Shown here: piece by piece, positions 34,676 through 43,898 of the stretch
Layout of the letters: every line of letters starts with the position of its first letter
How positions within the stretch are numbered: the first letter of the stretch is position 1
Assembly: GCA_964433675.1 (NCBI GenBank)
Contig: CAYSSJ010000006.1
Location: forward strand, 62,001-126,000
DNA: 64,000 nucleotides
Origin: CAYSSJ01 sp964433675
GTDB lineage: Bacteria; Cloacimonadota; Cloacimonadia; Cloacimonadales; TCS61
Direction: 5' to 3'
Notes under the pieces: model-generated
Seen by the model: only the letters and a program-made list of their open reading frames with translations
What the model was told of the DNA's origin: nothing
Databases searched by the model: none
Made by a program: the position numbers and the translations under genes

Positions 34676-37600
34676 ATGTTTGAAAAAAGCAAAGTTATGA
34701 AAGGATTGATTCTCAACCGGAAATTCATAAAAAATTATGAGAGTATCAGCGAGTGCAAAAATGCCTCCGGCAGATTGGATTGTGCTGATCCTCAAAAGCT
34801 TAGCAAAGTGATCCATAAGATCAATCGGCAAAAAGAAGCTGAACATAGCCAAACTTATCGACCGGGGGAATTGCAGGCGATTATCATCTTAAATTCTATC
34901 AACAGATATATCTTCAGGAAATTTGCTCATACACTCTATCCGGAATTCTCAGATACATTTATCAAAAGGCTCGAAACTGATGCAAGGGGAGCATTAGAAA
35001 GATTAGCGCGTCGGTTTAAAGATAATTTTGTACCTTTCGATGGAATAGAAAAACCAATCGGGATCATAGAAGAAGCAATTCTGCTCAATGTGTTGAGCGA
35101 TAACAAGGCAGCTGCTCGCTATTGCGAACTTTTCGATGGCACCTTATTGGAAGAATCGAAAGATTATCAGAAACTGCTCACCTCTTTCGAACTTAGCTGC
35201 GATAGCTATCCATTACCGAATTCAAAAGAGAAGAATCTGATTGCTTTTCTGAAGAAACCTGCCAAACTCTATCCGGACTCACTGCTTCATCAGCTCAAGT
35301 ATATCAGTAGCAACTGGACAGAAATGCTCGAAGATTTCTTGGATGATATCCTTAAAAGAATCGACCTTTTACAAGAGGAGGAGAAAACTCGTTTCGCCGG
35401 TCCTGCTGCAGCGCAGTCTTACACTTTTTCAGATGAAGAAGAGGCGAGCGAAAATTTTTCTGAGGACAAAAATTGGATGCCCCGCTTGGTGATGTTAGCC
35501 AAGAGTACTTATGTTTGGCTCAGTCAGCTTAGACGTAAGTATCAACGCTCTATTTATCATCTGGACGATATACCGGAAGAGGAGTTAGCTCTACTTGCCA
35601 AGCATGGCTTTACGGGTTTGTGGCTTATTGGTATCTGGGAACGTAGTGCTACCTCTGCCAAGATCAAACGTCTGATGGGTGACCATGATGCTATCGCTTC
35701 TGCTTATTCTCTGAAGAATTATCGAGTTGCCGAAGCTTTGGGCGGAGAAGCTGCCATGAACAGACTCAAAGAGAAGGCAGCCCGCTATAATATCCGCATC
35801 GCCTGTGATATGGTTCCCAATCATACCGGTTTGGATTCCGACTGGATGATCGATCACCCGGACTGGTTTCTGCAACTCGATCATTCACCTTTCCCTTCCT
35901 ACACATTTTCCAAACATAATCTCTCCGAACATGAAGATATCGAGGTCTATCTCGAAGATAAATATTATGATAGGTCAGATGCAGCGGTAGTATTTAAGTA
36001 TTATGATCATAGAGATAACAGAACCAGATATATCTACCATGGGAATGATGGTACTCATATGCCTTGGAATGATACAGCTCAATTGAATTATCTCAAAGAG
36101 GAAGTAAGAGAAGCTGTTATCCACACAATCGTCGAAATTGCCAAAAGCTTTCCGATCATCCGTTTCGATGCTGCAATGACACTGGCGAAAAAGCATTACC
36201 AGCGACTTTGGTTCCCACAGCCCGGCAGCGGTGGCGATATACCATCCCGCTCTCAGTTTTCTATGAGCAAAGAGGAATTCGCTAAACTTATGCCTGCTGA
36301 ATTTTGGAGACAAGTGGTGGATAGAATTGCTCTCGAAGCACCGGACACATTGCTGCTGGCAGAAGCATTTTGGATGATGGAAGGTTATTTCGTTCGCACA
36401 CTCGGAATGCATCGAGTGTACAACAGTGCATTTATGAATATGCTCAAAGAGGAAGATAATGCCAAATACAGAAAATCGATCTATAATATCTTAAACTATA
36501 ACCCGGAAATCCTGAAGAGATTTGTTAACTTTATGAGCAATCCGGATGAAGAGACAGCGATCGAGCAATTCGGTGTGGATGATAAATACTTTGGTGTCTG
36601 CATCCTCATGTGCACAATGCCCGGTTTACCGATGTTCGCCCACGGACAGATAGAAGGATTAAAAGAACGCTATGGGATGGAATACAAAGAACCACAGTGG
36701 GATGAATCAGAAAATCGACCTTTGATCGTAAGACACAAAACAGAGATATTTCCGCTTCTGAAAAAACGATATCTCTTTGCTGAAGTGAATGATTTCGTCC
36801 TCTACGATTTTATCACCGCCAGTGGAGCAGTTAACGAAAATGTCTTTGTCTATTCGAACAACTATGAGAATGAAGCTGCCTTGGTAGTTTACAACAACAA
36901 ATATGAACAAGCTTCCGGAAAGCTCCATATTGCATATAGATACAGAAAAGATGATAATGGTAACCTAATCAAAACTTCTATCGACATAGCAAAAGCCTTG
37001 AAGCTGGATAATAATCCTAATTGTTATGCTATTTTCAGAGATAATATCTCCGGATTGGAATATCTGAAAAACTGTAAGGATCTACATCAAAGTGGTATCT
37101 TCCTAGATTTGAAGGCTTTTAAATATTTCGTCTTTGCAGATATTCGCCAAGTATATGATGAGAACGGGCAATATAGCGAACTGGCACATCATTTGAGTGG
37201 TGGAGGCATACCCAGTATCAGTAAAGCTATCAAGCGGAAGAATTTCAAGCCGCTTCTGAGAAGATTCACCGCTCTTATCTCCAAAGAAACCACCAAAAAA
37301 CTACTCGAACTAAAAAGTGCTAAAACGGGTATGATGAAACATTTTGAAGCTGAGATGTGTATCCGGATAATTGACTTTTTGGATGAAATGGAGAAAAAGA
37401 TATCTTTTGAAGTTTCTAAGGAAGATATTTACGAAAAAATCAGTCATAATATGATAACTTGGTTGCAAAATGATCACATCGATCTGCTTGGGAAAAGACT
37501 CTCTGGCAAATTAGCGGATTGTAAAACCCTACGGATACTTACACTCTATTGGATTTATCTGCATCCCATCGCTGAGTATAGTAGCTCAGCTAGCGATAAT

Positions 37601-38041
37601 ATTCTCTCCGATTTGCTTCTTGATGAGCTCATAGAGCAAAACATAGTCGAAATGAAATTGAATATCGAATCAAAAATCGCCCCACTTACTTTGAGTGTTC
37701 TCCTCCAATATGGCAGCTTGGGAGATAGAATCATGGATAGACCTATTCATGTAATTGCCAAAGAATTATTTGATGACTCCAATATCCGGCGAATAATCAG
37801 AGCCCATACTTACGAAGACAAACTCTGGTTTCATTATGAATCTTTGCAATTCTTCTTATCGTTACTCACTATTGTGAATTTGATCAATATCATGCAGAAA
37901 CATAAACCATCCAAAGCAAAAAGAATGAGCGGTAAATATCGAATTTTTATCAAACAACTTCTAACTGCCATAGAACGTTCCGATTATCAGATCCCAAAAA
38001 TTATCGAGCAATTGGAGAAAGGTAAAAACAATGCAAAATGA
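34676..38041 (+). CDS. Very large divergent GH13 (alpha-amylase superfamily) protein
   Basis: About 1121 residues: a helical N-terminal region (~280), a GH13 barrel, and a C-terminal helical region (~350) without a family I recognise. Barrel motifs: CDMVPNHTG (region I), IRFDAAMTLAKKHYQRLWFP with the Asp nucleophile at ~497, LLLAEAFWMMEG with Glu at ~562, and SNPDEETAIEQFG at ~621. In the last, the usual His of the His-Asp pair is Pro. Activity may be altered, for example a transferase or branching-type reaction. The start is the ATG at 34676, two bases after the glgP stop. The stop overlaps glgA. There is no signal peptide, so it is cytoplasmic. Confidence 0.85.
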   Translation: MFEKSKVMKGLILNRKFIKNYESISECKNASGRLDCADPQKLSKVIHKINRQKEAEHSQTYRPGELQAIIILNSINRYIFRKFAHTLYPEFSDTFIKRLETDARGALERLARRFKDNFVPFDGIEKPIGIIEEAILLNVLSDNKAAARYCELFDGTLLEESKDYQKLLTSFELSCDSYPLPNSKEKNLIAFLKKPAKLYPDSLLHQLKYISSNWTEMLEDFLDDILKRIDLLQEEEKTRFAGPAAAQSYTFSDEEEASENFSEDKNWMPRLVMLAKSTYVWLSQLRRKYQRSIYHLDDIPEEELALLAKHGFTGLWLIGIWERSATSAKIKRLMGDHDAIASAYSLKNYRVAEALGGEAAMNRLKEKAARYNIRIACDMVPNHTGLDSDWMIDHPDWFLQLDHSPFPSYTFSKHNLSEHEDIEVYLEDKYYDRSDAAVVFKYYDHRDNRTRYIYHGNDGTHMPWNDTAQLNYLKEEVREAVIHTIVEIAKSFPIIRFDAAMTLAKKHYQRLWFPQPGSGGDIPSRSQFSMSKEEFAKLMPAEFWRQVVDRIALEAPDTLLLAEAFWMMEGYFVRTLGMHRVYNSAFMNMLKEEDNAKYRKSIYNILNYNPEILKRFVNFMSNPDEETAIEQFGVDDKYFGVCILMCTMPGLPMFAHGQIEGLKERYGMEYKEPQWDESENRPLIVRHKTEIFPLLKKRYLFAEVNDFVLYDFITASGAVNENVFVYSNNYENEAALVVYNNKYEQASGKLHIAYRYRKDDNGNLIKTSIDIAKALKLDNNPNCYAIFRDNISGLEYLKNCKDLHQSGIFLDLKAFKYFVFADIRQVYDENGQYSELAHHLSGGGIPSISKAIKRKNFKPLLRRFTALISKETTKKLLELKSAKTGMMKHFEAEMCIRIIDFLDEMEKKISFEVSKEDIYEKISHNMITWLQNDHIDLLGKRLSGKLADCKTLRILTLYWIYLHPIAEYSSSASDNILSDLLLDELIEQNIVEMKLNIESKIAPLTLSVLLQYGSLGDRIMDRPIHVIAKELFDDSNIRRIIRAHTYEDKLWFHYESLQFFLSLLTIVNLINIMQKHKPSKAKRMSGKYRIFIKQLLTAIERSDYQIPKIIEQLEKGKNNAK

Positions 38042-39590
38042 GAATCAGAATACGATCATCGATGAACTCTCGAAGGAGTATCATTCTTTGGTGCGAACTA
38101 AAACGAAACCGAGGATAATGATCTGTACACCGGAGATTACCGAGCTACCGGAAGGTATGGGCAATGCAGCCAACTTAGTCTCTGCCAAAGGTGGAGGTTT
38201 GGGAGATATTTCAGCCAGTTTGATCCGTTATCTGGCAGATAATAAAGATTTCGAGCTGCATGTAGTACTGCCCAAATATGACAATCGTATCAAACATATG
38301 GCTAGGATCACGAACAGGCAAATCGACCGCTTGGCTATCATTCTATCCGGTAAAGGTATTCATCTGATCAACGATAGTTCATTTTCTTACATTTTCGATC
38401 CCTATGAAGAGAATAAGTATCATACTCGCATCAGAAGAGCTATGGCACTAAACCGCGAAGTGATAAACTACCTTCTCGATAGTGTCGAACCGGATATTGT
38501 ACACTGTAATGACTGGATGACAGCCCTCATCCCTGCTGCTGCAAAAGCAAAGGGAATCAAGTCTCTGTTTACCTTGCACAATATCTTTACTGAGAAGCAG
38601 ACTTTGATGGATATCGAGCTCAGCGGGATGAAACCATTCGATTTTGCTCAGTGGCTTTATTTCGAAGATTTTCCCGGCGACCTCAAAAAAGAATGGGAAA
38701 GAATCTTCACTACTAACAAAGTTGACTTGACTGCCTCAGGTATCTATGCTGCCGATATTTTCAATACAGTTAGCGAGACATTTCTCGAGGAACTGGTTAA
38801 TAACTACTTTGATGATATAGTACCCCCGGCAATCTATCGAGTCATTCGTGAGAAATGGGAACAAGGCAGAGCATATGGCATACTGAATGCTCCCAATGAT
38901 ATGATCCACCCAGAGATCAGTCATAATATAATAAACTACAATGTCGGTAATGTAATGGAAAAGAAATTGGAGAATAAGATCCGTTTTCAGAAGATGATGG
39001 GACTCCCTGCCGAGCCGGAGGTGCCGTTATTCTTCTGGCCAAACAGATTGTACTATCAGAAAGCTCCTGAGATACTTATTGATAACATAAACTTTTTTCT
39101 ATCCAAATATGAGATGCAAATTGCTGTTGTTGCCAATGGAGATAGCAAATTGGAGAAGAAATTGGCAGAATTGACAGAAAAACACACACGCCTATCCTAC
39201 AAAAAATTCAACGAAGAGCTTAGCGGTATTGGTAAAGCAGCTGCAGATTTCATTTTGATGCCCTCTCGTTATGAACCTTGTGGATTGCCTCAGATGGAAG
39301 CTATCCGATTTGGTACACTCCCGATCGTAAGAGCTACCGGTGGTTTGAAAGACACTATTCAGCATCTCGATTGGCATTCTGATAGTGGTAATGGATTTGT
39401 ATTTGAAATCGCGGACAAAGCTGGATTGGAATATGGGATAAAGGAAGCGATCTCCTTTTACAAATTACCTCACGAGATCAAGAAAAAGCAAATTCAGCGC
39501 ATTATGGTAGAATCTTTGGAAAAATACAATCTAAAGAAGACAGCGGAGAAATATCTTAATTTGTACGAGAAACTATTGCAAGAGGGATAA
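38031..39590 (+). CDS. glgA: Glycogen synthase (GT5)
   Basis: The 519-residue protein has the GT5 layout. VSAKGGGLGDISASLIRYLA at about residue 52 corresponds to the KxGGL nucleotide-sugar loop. LHVVLPKYD and PDIVHCNDWMTALIPAAAKA follow, and the C-terminal half has FILMPSRYEPCGLPQMEAIRFGTLPIVRATGGL with the conserved Glu and GGL. It transfers glucose from ADP- or UDP-glucose to glycogen; the donor cannot be told from sequence. The start lies inside the preceding GH13 gene (11-base overlap), implying coupled translation. No glgC or glgB is visible in the window. Confidence 0.93.
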   Translation: MQNENQNTIIDELSKEYHSLVRTKTKPRIMICTPEITELPEGMGNAANLVSAKGGGLGDISASLIRYLADNKDFELHVVLPKYDNRIKHMARITNRQIDRLAIILSGKGIHLINDSSFSYIFDPYEENKYHTRIRRAMALNREVINYLLDSVEPDIVHCNDWMTALIPAAAKAKGIKSLFTLHNIFTEKQTLMDIELSGMKPFDFAQWLYFEDFPGDLKKEWERIFTTNKVDLTASGIYAADIFNTVSETFLEELVNNYFDDIVPPAIYRVIREKWEQGRAYGILNAPNDMIHPEISHNIINYNVGNVMEKKLENKIRFQKMMGLPAEPEVPLFFWPNRLYYQKAPEILIDNINFFLSKYEMQIAVVANGDSKLEKKLAELTEKHTRLSYKKFNEELSGIGKAAADFILMPSRYEPCGLPQMEAIRFGTLPIVRATGGLKDTIQHLDWHSDSGNGFVFEIADKAGLEYGIKEAISFYKLPHEIKKKQIQRIMVESLEKYNLKKTAEKYLNLYEKLLQEG

Positions 39591-39598
39591 AACTCTCT

Positions 39599-40030
39599 CT
39601 ACCGCACTGTTTCATAACCCATCTTACACCATTCTGCCAAACCATTATGCATGTGATATATCCTTTTGAATCCTAATTCTCGGAAGATAGGCAAACTTCT
39701 CCGAGACCGTTTCCCGGTTCGAGAATAGATCAACAGAGTATTTTCCCGATCCATTTCTTTCAATCCATTGGGAAAATTTTTGAAATAATCGACTAAGATC
39801 GCTCCTTCGATACGACCGTTCATATACTCACCATAAGTGCGGATATCCACTATCACTATCTTGGTAGAATCTTGTTCTATCAACTCTTTCGCATCTTCTG
39901 CCGATATATCGAGGATCATTGTCTCAGATTGCGATTGTATCATGGCTTCTGTTTCACTATGCGATGAAACTATTGTAAGGAAAACTATGGTTAATACCGC
40001 TGATATACGCCTAAAAGTAAACATGTTCAC
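39599..40030 (-). CDS. Exported rhodanese-domain protein lacking the catalytic Cys
   Basis: The 143-residue protein has an N-terminal signal sequence (MNMFTFRRISAVLTIVFLTI) and one rhodanese domain: ISAEDAKELIEQDSTKIVIV, DIRTYGEYMNGRIEGAILV and GLAEWCKMGYETVR at the end. The active-site loop reads YSRTGKRS where catalytic members have CRTGxRS; the codon is TCT, one base from Cys. It is therefore probably not a sulfurtransferase and may bind a ligand or partner in the periplasm. It converges with glgA, with only eight bases between the stops. Confidence 0.86.
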   Translation of the reverse strand: MNMFTFRRISAVLTIVFLTIVSSHSETEAMIQSQSETMILDISAEDAKELIEQDSTKIVIVDIRTYGEYMNGRIEGAILVDYFKNFPNGLKEMDRENTLLIYSRTGKRSRRSLPIFRELGFKRIYHMHNGLAEWCKMGYETVR

Positions 40031-40063
40031 TCCATCCCCTTTTTTATATTACTATATGTTAAT

Positions 40064-41161
40064 CTAATTAGCCCAATTATGCAAAAATTTTACCAATCCC
40101 TTTTTTGAGGGGGTACTCCCATAGCGGACATAATATCCTGACATCCCGGTAGCTACGATCAGACATTGCTGTTCAGATAGTCCGTTTTGCCAAGCATAGC
40201 ATAATCCCGCATTGAATTTATCACCCGCACCGGTAGTTGATTTCGGAGTTTCAGTATAAGGTCCGCCTTGCCACCAAATTCCATTTTTTGTAGCTAATGC
40301 AGCCCCATTGATCGGATGAATGACAATGCCTCCCAGATTCAATCTGCTTCTTATTCTGCCGGCTCTCTCCGGGATATTAGCTTCCGATATATTTAAGACA
40401 TCAGAGATTGCTATCGATTCTTGATTATTCATCCCCAAGACAACCGAAGTATGAAATTGCAAGTCGGAGAGAAATTCTAGAATGCCGGCAATATCCGCTG
40501 CTGATCTCTTATTTGGATCTGCTAGGTCAAAGAAAAAAACCGGTCTCTCTTTTTTATCCATCTTCTCGATCATTTTTTTTAGTACTGACAAAATAGAAGG
40601 CAGGTTAGCGAGCATAGTCCAATTCGTAACAGCCACCAGATCCGCTTGTTTCAATATATTTTTGAGTTCCGCTTCTGAAAGCTGCTTTGCTAGGTTATTC
40701 CAACTTACCTCTTTGAGCTGTTCCATTTTGCCCATCATCAATTTACCATCGTAAAACTCCAAAGCGATGGTATTTCCCGGATCGCTGATTGAGATGAATT
40801 GATCGGTTTTTTGGGTAAACTCCGAAAAGATAGGATGGACCTTCGTTTTCCCCAGAGCTCCGATATAGAAAACTGTTGAGCCCAGATTTAGCATACCGGC
40901 TGCCAGCAGCGGACCATTACCACCCATTCTCATCTGTTTGGTGATCAACTCGATATTGGTGCTCTGTTTAGAGGCTCGCCCAATCCGCTCGGCATAGTCC
41001 GAAATGGTCTTGATCCGAGTATATGAATCTATGTCCTGCCGTTTATCGACGACATGACAGATCTCATCCACAAAGCCGTCGAACCCACAGAGAATAGATG
41101 TCTCTTTCTCAGTCTGTTCGATCATTTCCGCCGTTTTTATGATCTCTGTTCTATTATTCAT
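40064..41161 (-). CDS. PfkB/ribokinase family sugar kinase
   Basis: The 365-residue protein contains the PfkB signatures MRMGGNGPLLAAGMLNLGS (N-terminal substrate loop) and STTGAGDKFNAGLCYAW. The latter carries the GAGD anion hole and catalytic Asp. The start reads ILCGFDGFVDEICHVV. Substrates of this family include ribose, fructose, nucleosides and glucose; this copy cannot be assigned. Its position between glycogen synthase and 4-alpha-glucanotransferase suggests phosphorylation of free glucose or a related sugar released by MalQ, which is inference. It is transcribed divergently from malQ. Confidence 0.88.
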   Translation of the reverse strand: MNNRTEIIKTAEMIEQTEKETSILCGFDGFVDEICHVVDKRQDIDSYTRIKTISDYAERIGRASKQSTNIELITKQMRMGGNGPLLAAGMLNLGSTVFYIGALGKTKVHPIFSEFTQKTDQFISISDPGNTIALEFYDGKLMMGKMEQLKEVSWNNLAKQLSEAELKNILKQADLVAVTNWTMLANLPSILSVLKKMIEKMDKKERPVFFFDLADPNKRSAADIAGILEFLSDLQFHTSVVLGMNNQESIAISDVLNISEANIPERAGRIRSRLNLGGIVIHPINGAALATKNGIWWQGGPYTETPKSTTGAGDKFNAGLCYAWQNGLSEQQCLIVATGMSGYYVRYGSTPSKKGLVKFLHNWAN

Positions 41162-41247
41162 ACCTTTACCTTATATTGGGGTGAAAAGTTACATTGATGT
41201 TTTTTTTGTCAAAACAAATCTTGAGCGAGAAATAGTTAAGATAGACA

Positions 41248-41276
41248 TTGACAATAAGTGAACATCCCAACATATG
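41248..41276 (+). promoter_or_regulatory. Possible promoter of malQ
   Basis: TTGACA at 41248-41253 is followed 17 bases later by CATATG at 41271-41276, a perfect -35 and a weak -10, about 30 bases before the malQ ATG. The 144-base gap to the divergent kinase gene must hold both promoters. Confidence 0.35.
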
Positions 41277-41305
41277 AGAACGAAAGAGAAATGAGGTAGA
41301 AAAAC

Positions 41306-42775
41306 ATGAATTTTTCACGATCTGGTGGTATATTGTTGCATGTCTCATCACTGCCGGGAAATCAAGGGATTGGTTCACTCAGCAAAGATGCTTATAGATG
41401 GATTGATTTTTTGGCGGATTCGGGAACAAAACTCTGGCAGATATGCCCGTTGGGTCCGATCGGGTATGGCAATTCTCCCTATCAGACCTACTCCGCTTTT
41501 GCCGGCAATCCCTATTTTATAGATATCGAAGCACTATATGAGCTTGGGTTATTATCCCAAAAGCAAAGCTTTGATACTGATTTTGCCGCCCATAAAGTGG
41601 ATTATGATAAAGTAATAACTATGAAAAACAAGTTATTGAGATCAGCTTTTCAGAATTTCACCAAAGACGAAGATTATCTTTCTTTTGAAGAGAATGAATC
41701 ATACTGGCTTACCGATTATGCTCTATTTATGTCACTGAAAGAACATTTCGACGGTAAAAGCTGGAGCGAATGGCCCGATGATATCAGACTGAGAGAATCT
41801 GCAGCTATCGAAAAATACAAAAAGTTACTTTCTCAAATAATAGACTACCATAAATTTTTACAGTATCTTTTTTTGAAGCAATGGCAAGATTTGCATAGTT
41901 ATGCTGGTGAGAAGGGGATTCAAATCATCGGCGATATACCTATCTTTGTTTCTTATGATAGCGTGGAAGCATGGTCAAAGCCGGAGATGTTTCTGTTCGA
42001 TACCGATCGCAAACCGATCGTAATTGCCGGTGTACCTCCGGATTACTTCAGTGATACCGGTCAACTCTGGGGTAATCCATTATATGATTGGGAATATATG
42101 CGATCGGAAAATTTTGCTTGGTGGATCAAAAGATTCGAGCACATGATGAAACTGACAGATATAACCCGCATAGACCATTTTAGAGGATTTGCTGCCTATT
42201 GGGCTATCCCCTATGGTGACGAAACAGCTGAGAACGGCAAATGGCAGCCGGTTCCCGGCGAGGAGTTTTTTGAATCCTTAGAAGAAAAACTGGGGAAATT
42301 GCCGATCATTGCCGAAGATCTGGGGTATATTACCGAAGATGTTCATCAGCTTAGGAATAAATTCGACCTGCCCGGCATGAAAGTGCTTCAATTTGCCTTT
42401 ACCGATATGGATAATGCTTATCTTCCACATCACTATCCGGAGAACTGCGTCGTTTACACCGGCACACATGACAATGACACACTATGTAGTTGGTACAAAT
42501 CCCTGTCAGAAAAAGAGAAAAGCTTTGTGCACGAATACATAGATTACAACGAGGATGAAGATATCTGTTGGCAGCTAATTCGGTTAGCTTGGCAGTCCCG
42601 CGCAGATATAGCTATTGCTCCGATTCAAGATTTTCTCTGCCTCGATAATTGGGGCAGAATGAACAAACCGGGGACAGTGGAAGATAATTGGCAATGGCGA
42701 TTGGAGGAGAAATATCTGAGCGATGAACTAAGTAAAAGGATAGAAGATTTGAATAAAAGCTCGGGAAGGATATAA
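41306..42775 (+). CDS. malQ: 4-alpha-glucanotransferase (GH77, amylomaltase)
   Basis: The 489-residue protein shows GH77 hallmarks: SRSGGILLHVSSLPGNQGIG at the start, LWQICPLGPIGYGNSPYQTY, GDIPIFVSYDSVEAWSKPE, TRIDHFRGFAAYWAIP with the Asp nucleophile, PIIAEDLGYITEDV with the catalytic Glu, and YTGTHDNDTLCSWY. It transfers maltodextrin segments and releases glucose in the cytoplasm, linking imported maltodextrin to GlgP and the kinase. The length is typical of bacterial amylomaltases without N-terminal extension. GAGGTAG precedes the ATG. It converges with malK, the stops being one base apart. Confidence 0.97.
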   Translation: MNFSRSGGILLHVSSLPGNQGIGSLSKDAYRWIDFLADSGTKLWQICPLGPIGYGNSPYQTYSAFAGNPYFIDIEALYELGLLSQKQSFDTDFAAHKVDYDKVITMKNKLLRSAFQNFTKDEDYLSFEENESYWLTDYALFMSLKEHFDGKSWSEWPDDIRLRESAAIEKYKKLLSQIIDYHKFLQYLFLKQWQDLHSYAGEKGIQIIGDIPIFVSYDSVEAWSKPEMFLFDTDRKPIVIAGVPPDYFSDTGQLWGNPLYDWEYMRSENFAWWIKRFEHMMKLTDITRIDHFRGFAAYWAIPYGDETAENGKWQPVPGEEFFESLEEKLGKLPIIAEDLGYITEDVHQLRNKFDLPGMKVLQFAFTDMDNAYLPHHYPENCVVYTGTHDNDTLCSWYKSLSEKEKSFVHEYIDYNEDEDICWQLIRLAWQSRADIAIAPIQDFLCLDNWGRMNKPGTVEDNWQWRLEEKYLSDELSKRIEDLNKSSGRI

Positions 42776-42776
42776 T

Positions 42777-43874
42777 TTATTTATTCACCCCATAGGTAGC
42801 ACATTCACCACTTTCTTTATCGAAGAAGTGAAGTTGTGCTGCATCAAAACTAAGATGGATAGTATCGCCATATTCCAATGTCATCCGAGATTCTATCCGA
42901 CATAGTATCCTAACTTCATGAACCATACAATTGATAATAATCTCATTCCCCATAGGTTCGACTACTTCGACAATTGCTTTGATATCACCTTGTTGCTTAT
43001 TTGGTTTCACATTCTCCGGTCGGATACCCAAGACTATTTTTTTATCAATATATTTGGACAAAACTTCTTTATAAAAATCGGGGATTTTTTCTTTGATCCC
43101 TTTTACCACAAAATACATATCATCTTTTTTTTCTATTTTCCCTTCGATGAAGTTCATTGCCGGACTTCCTATAAATCCGGCTACAAAGAGATTTTTGGGG
43201 TTATCGTAAAGATTCAAAGGAGTATCCACTTGCTGGATAATACCATCATCCATCACAGATATTCTGTCCCCCATTGTCATAGCCTCTACTTGATCATGAG
43301 TAACATATACCATAGTAGTTTTTAGCTGTTTCTGAAGTTTGCTAATCTCTGCTCGCATCTGTACCCGCAGTTTAGCATCCAGATTGGAGAGTGGTTCGTC
43401 GAAAAGAAATACTTTTGGTTTGCGTACGATTGCTCGCCCAAGTGCTACTCTTTGTCTCTGCCCACCTGAGAGAGCTTTCGGTTTTCGATCCAAAAGGGCA
43501 GACAATCCTAAGATACCGGCAGCTTCATCTACCAGTTTCTTGATCTCATCTTTTGGAATTTTTCTCAATTTCAGACCATAAGCCAGATTGTCATATACCG
43601 TCATGTGGGGATACAAAGCATAGTTTTGGAACACCATAGCGATATCACGATCTTTGGGTTGAACATTATTGATCAATCGCTCACCGATAAATATCTCACC
43701 ACTTGTGACCTCTTCCAAACCTGCTATCATCCTCAGAGTAGTCGATTTGCCACAACCAGATGGTCCTACCAATACCATGAATTCCTGATCATCTATCTTC
43801 AAATCCAGATCTTTGACCACATGAACATCTTTGTCGAATACTTTATTCACTTTCTTGAATATTACCTCTGCCAT
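42777..43874 (-). CDS. malK: Maltose/sugar ABC transporter ATP-binding protein
   Basis: The 365-residue ATPase has Walker A GPSGCGKSTT (about residues 37-46), Q-loop VFQNYALYP, signature LSGGQRQRVALGRAI, Walker B VFLFDEPLSNLDAKLR and H-loop YVTHDQVEAMTMGDRI. The C-terminal ~120 residues form the OB-type regulatory domain of the MalK/UgpC/MsmX group (ILGIRPENVK, DTIHLSFDAAQLHFFD). It lies at the downstream end of the operon with malE, malF and malG, so it most likely energises that transporter. It could also serve other sugar importers in the cell. Confidence 0.95.
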   Translation of the reverse strand: MAEVIFKKVNKVFDKDVHVVKDLDLKIDDQEFMVLVGPSGCGKSTTLRMIAGLEEVTSGEIFIGERLINNVQPKDRDIAMVFQNYALYPHMTVYDNLAYGLKLRKIPKDEIKKLVDEAAGILGLSALLDRKPKALSGGQRQRVALGRAIVRKPKVFLFDEPLSNLDAKLRVQMRAEISKLQKQLKTTMVYVTHDQVEAMTMGDRISVMDDGIIQQVDTPLNLYDNPKNLFVAGFIGSPAMNFIEGKIEKKDDMYFVVKGIKEKIPDFYKEVLSKYIDKKIVLGIRPENVKPNKQQGDIKAIVEVVEPMGNEIIINCMVHEVRILCRIESRMTLEYGDTIHLSFDAAQLHFFDKESGECATYGVNK

Positions 43875-43898
43875 TTTTGCTCTCTCCTAACTGATATT

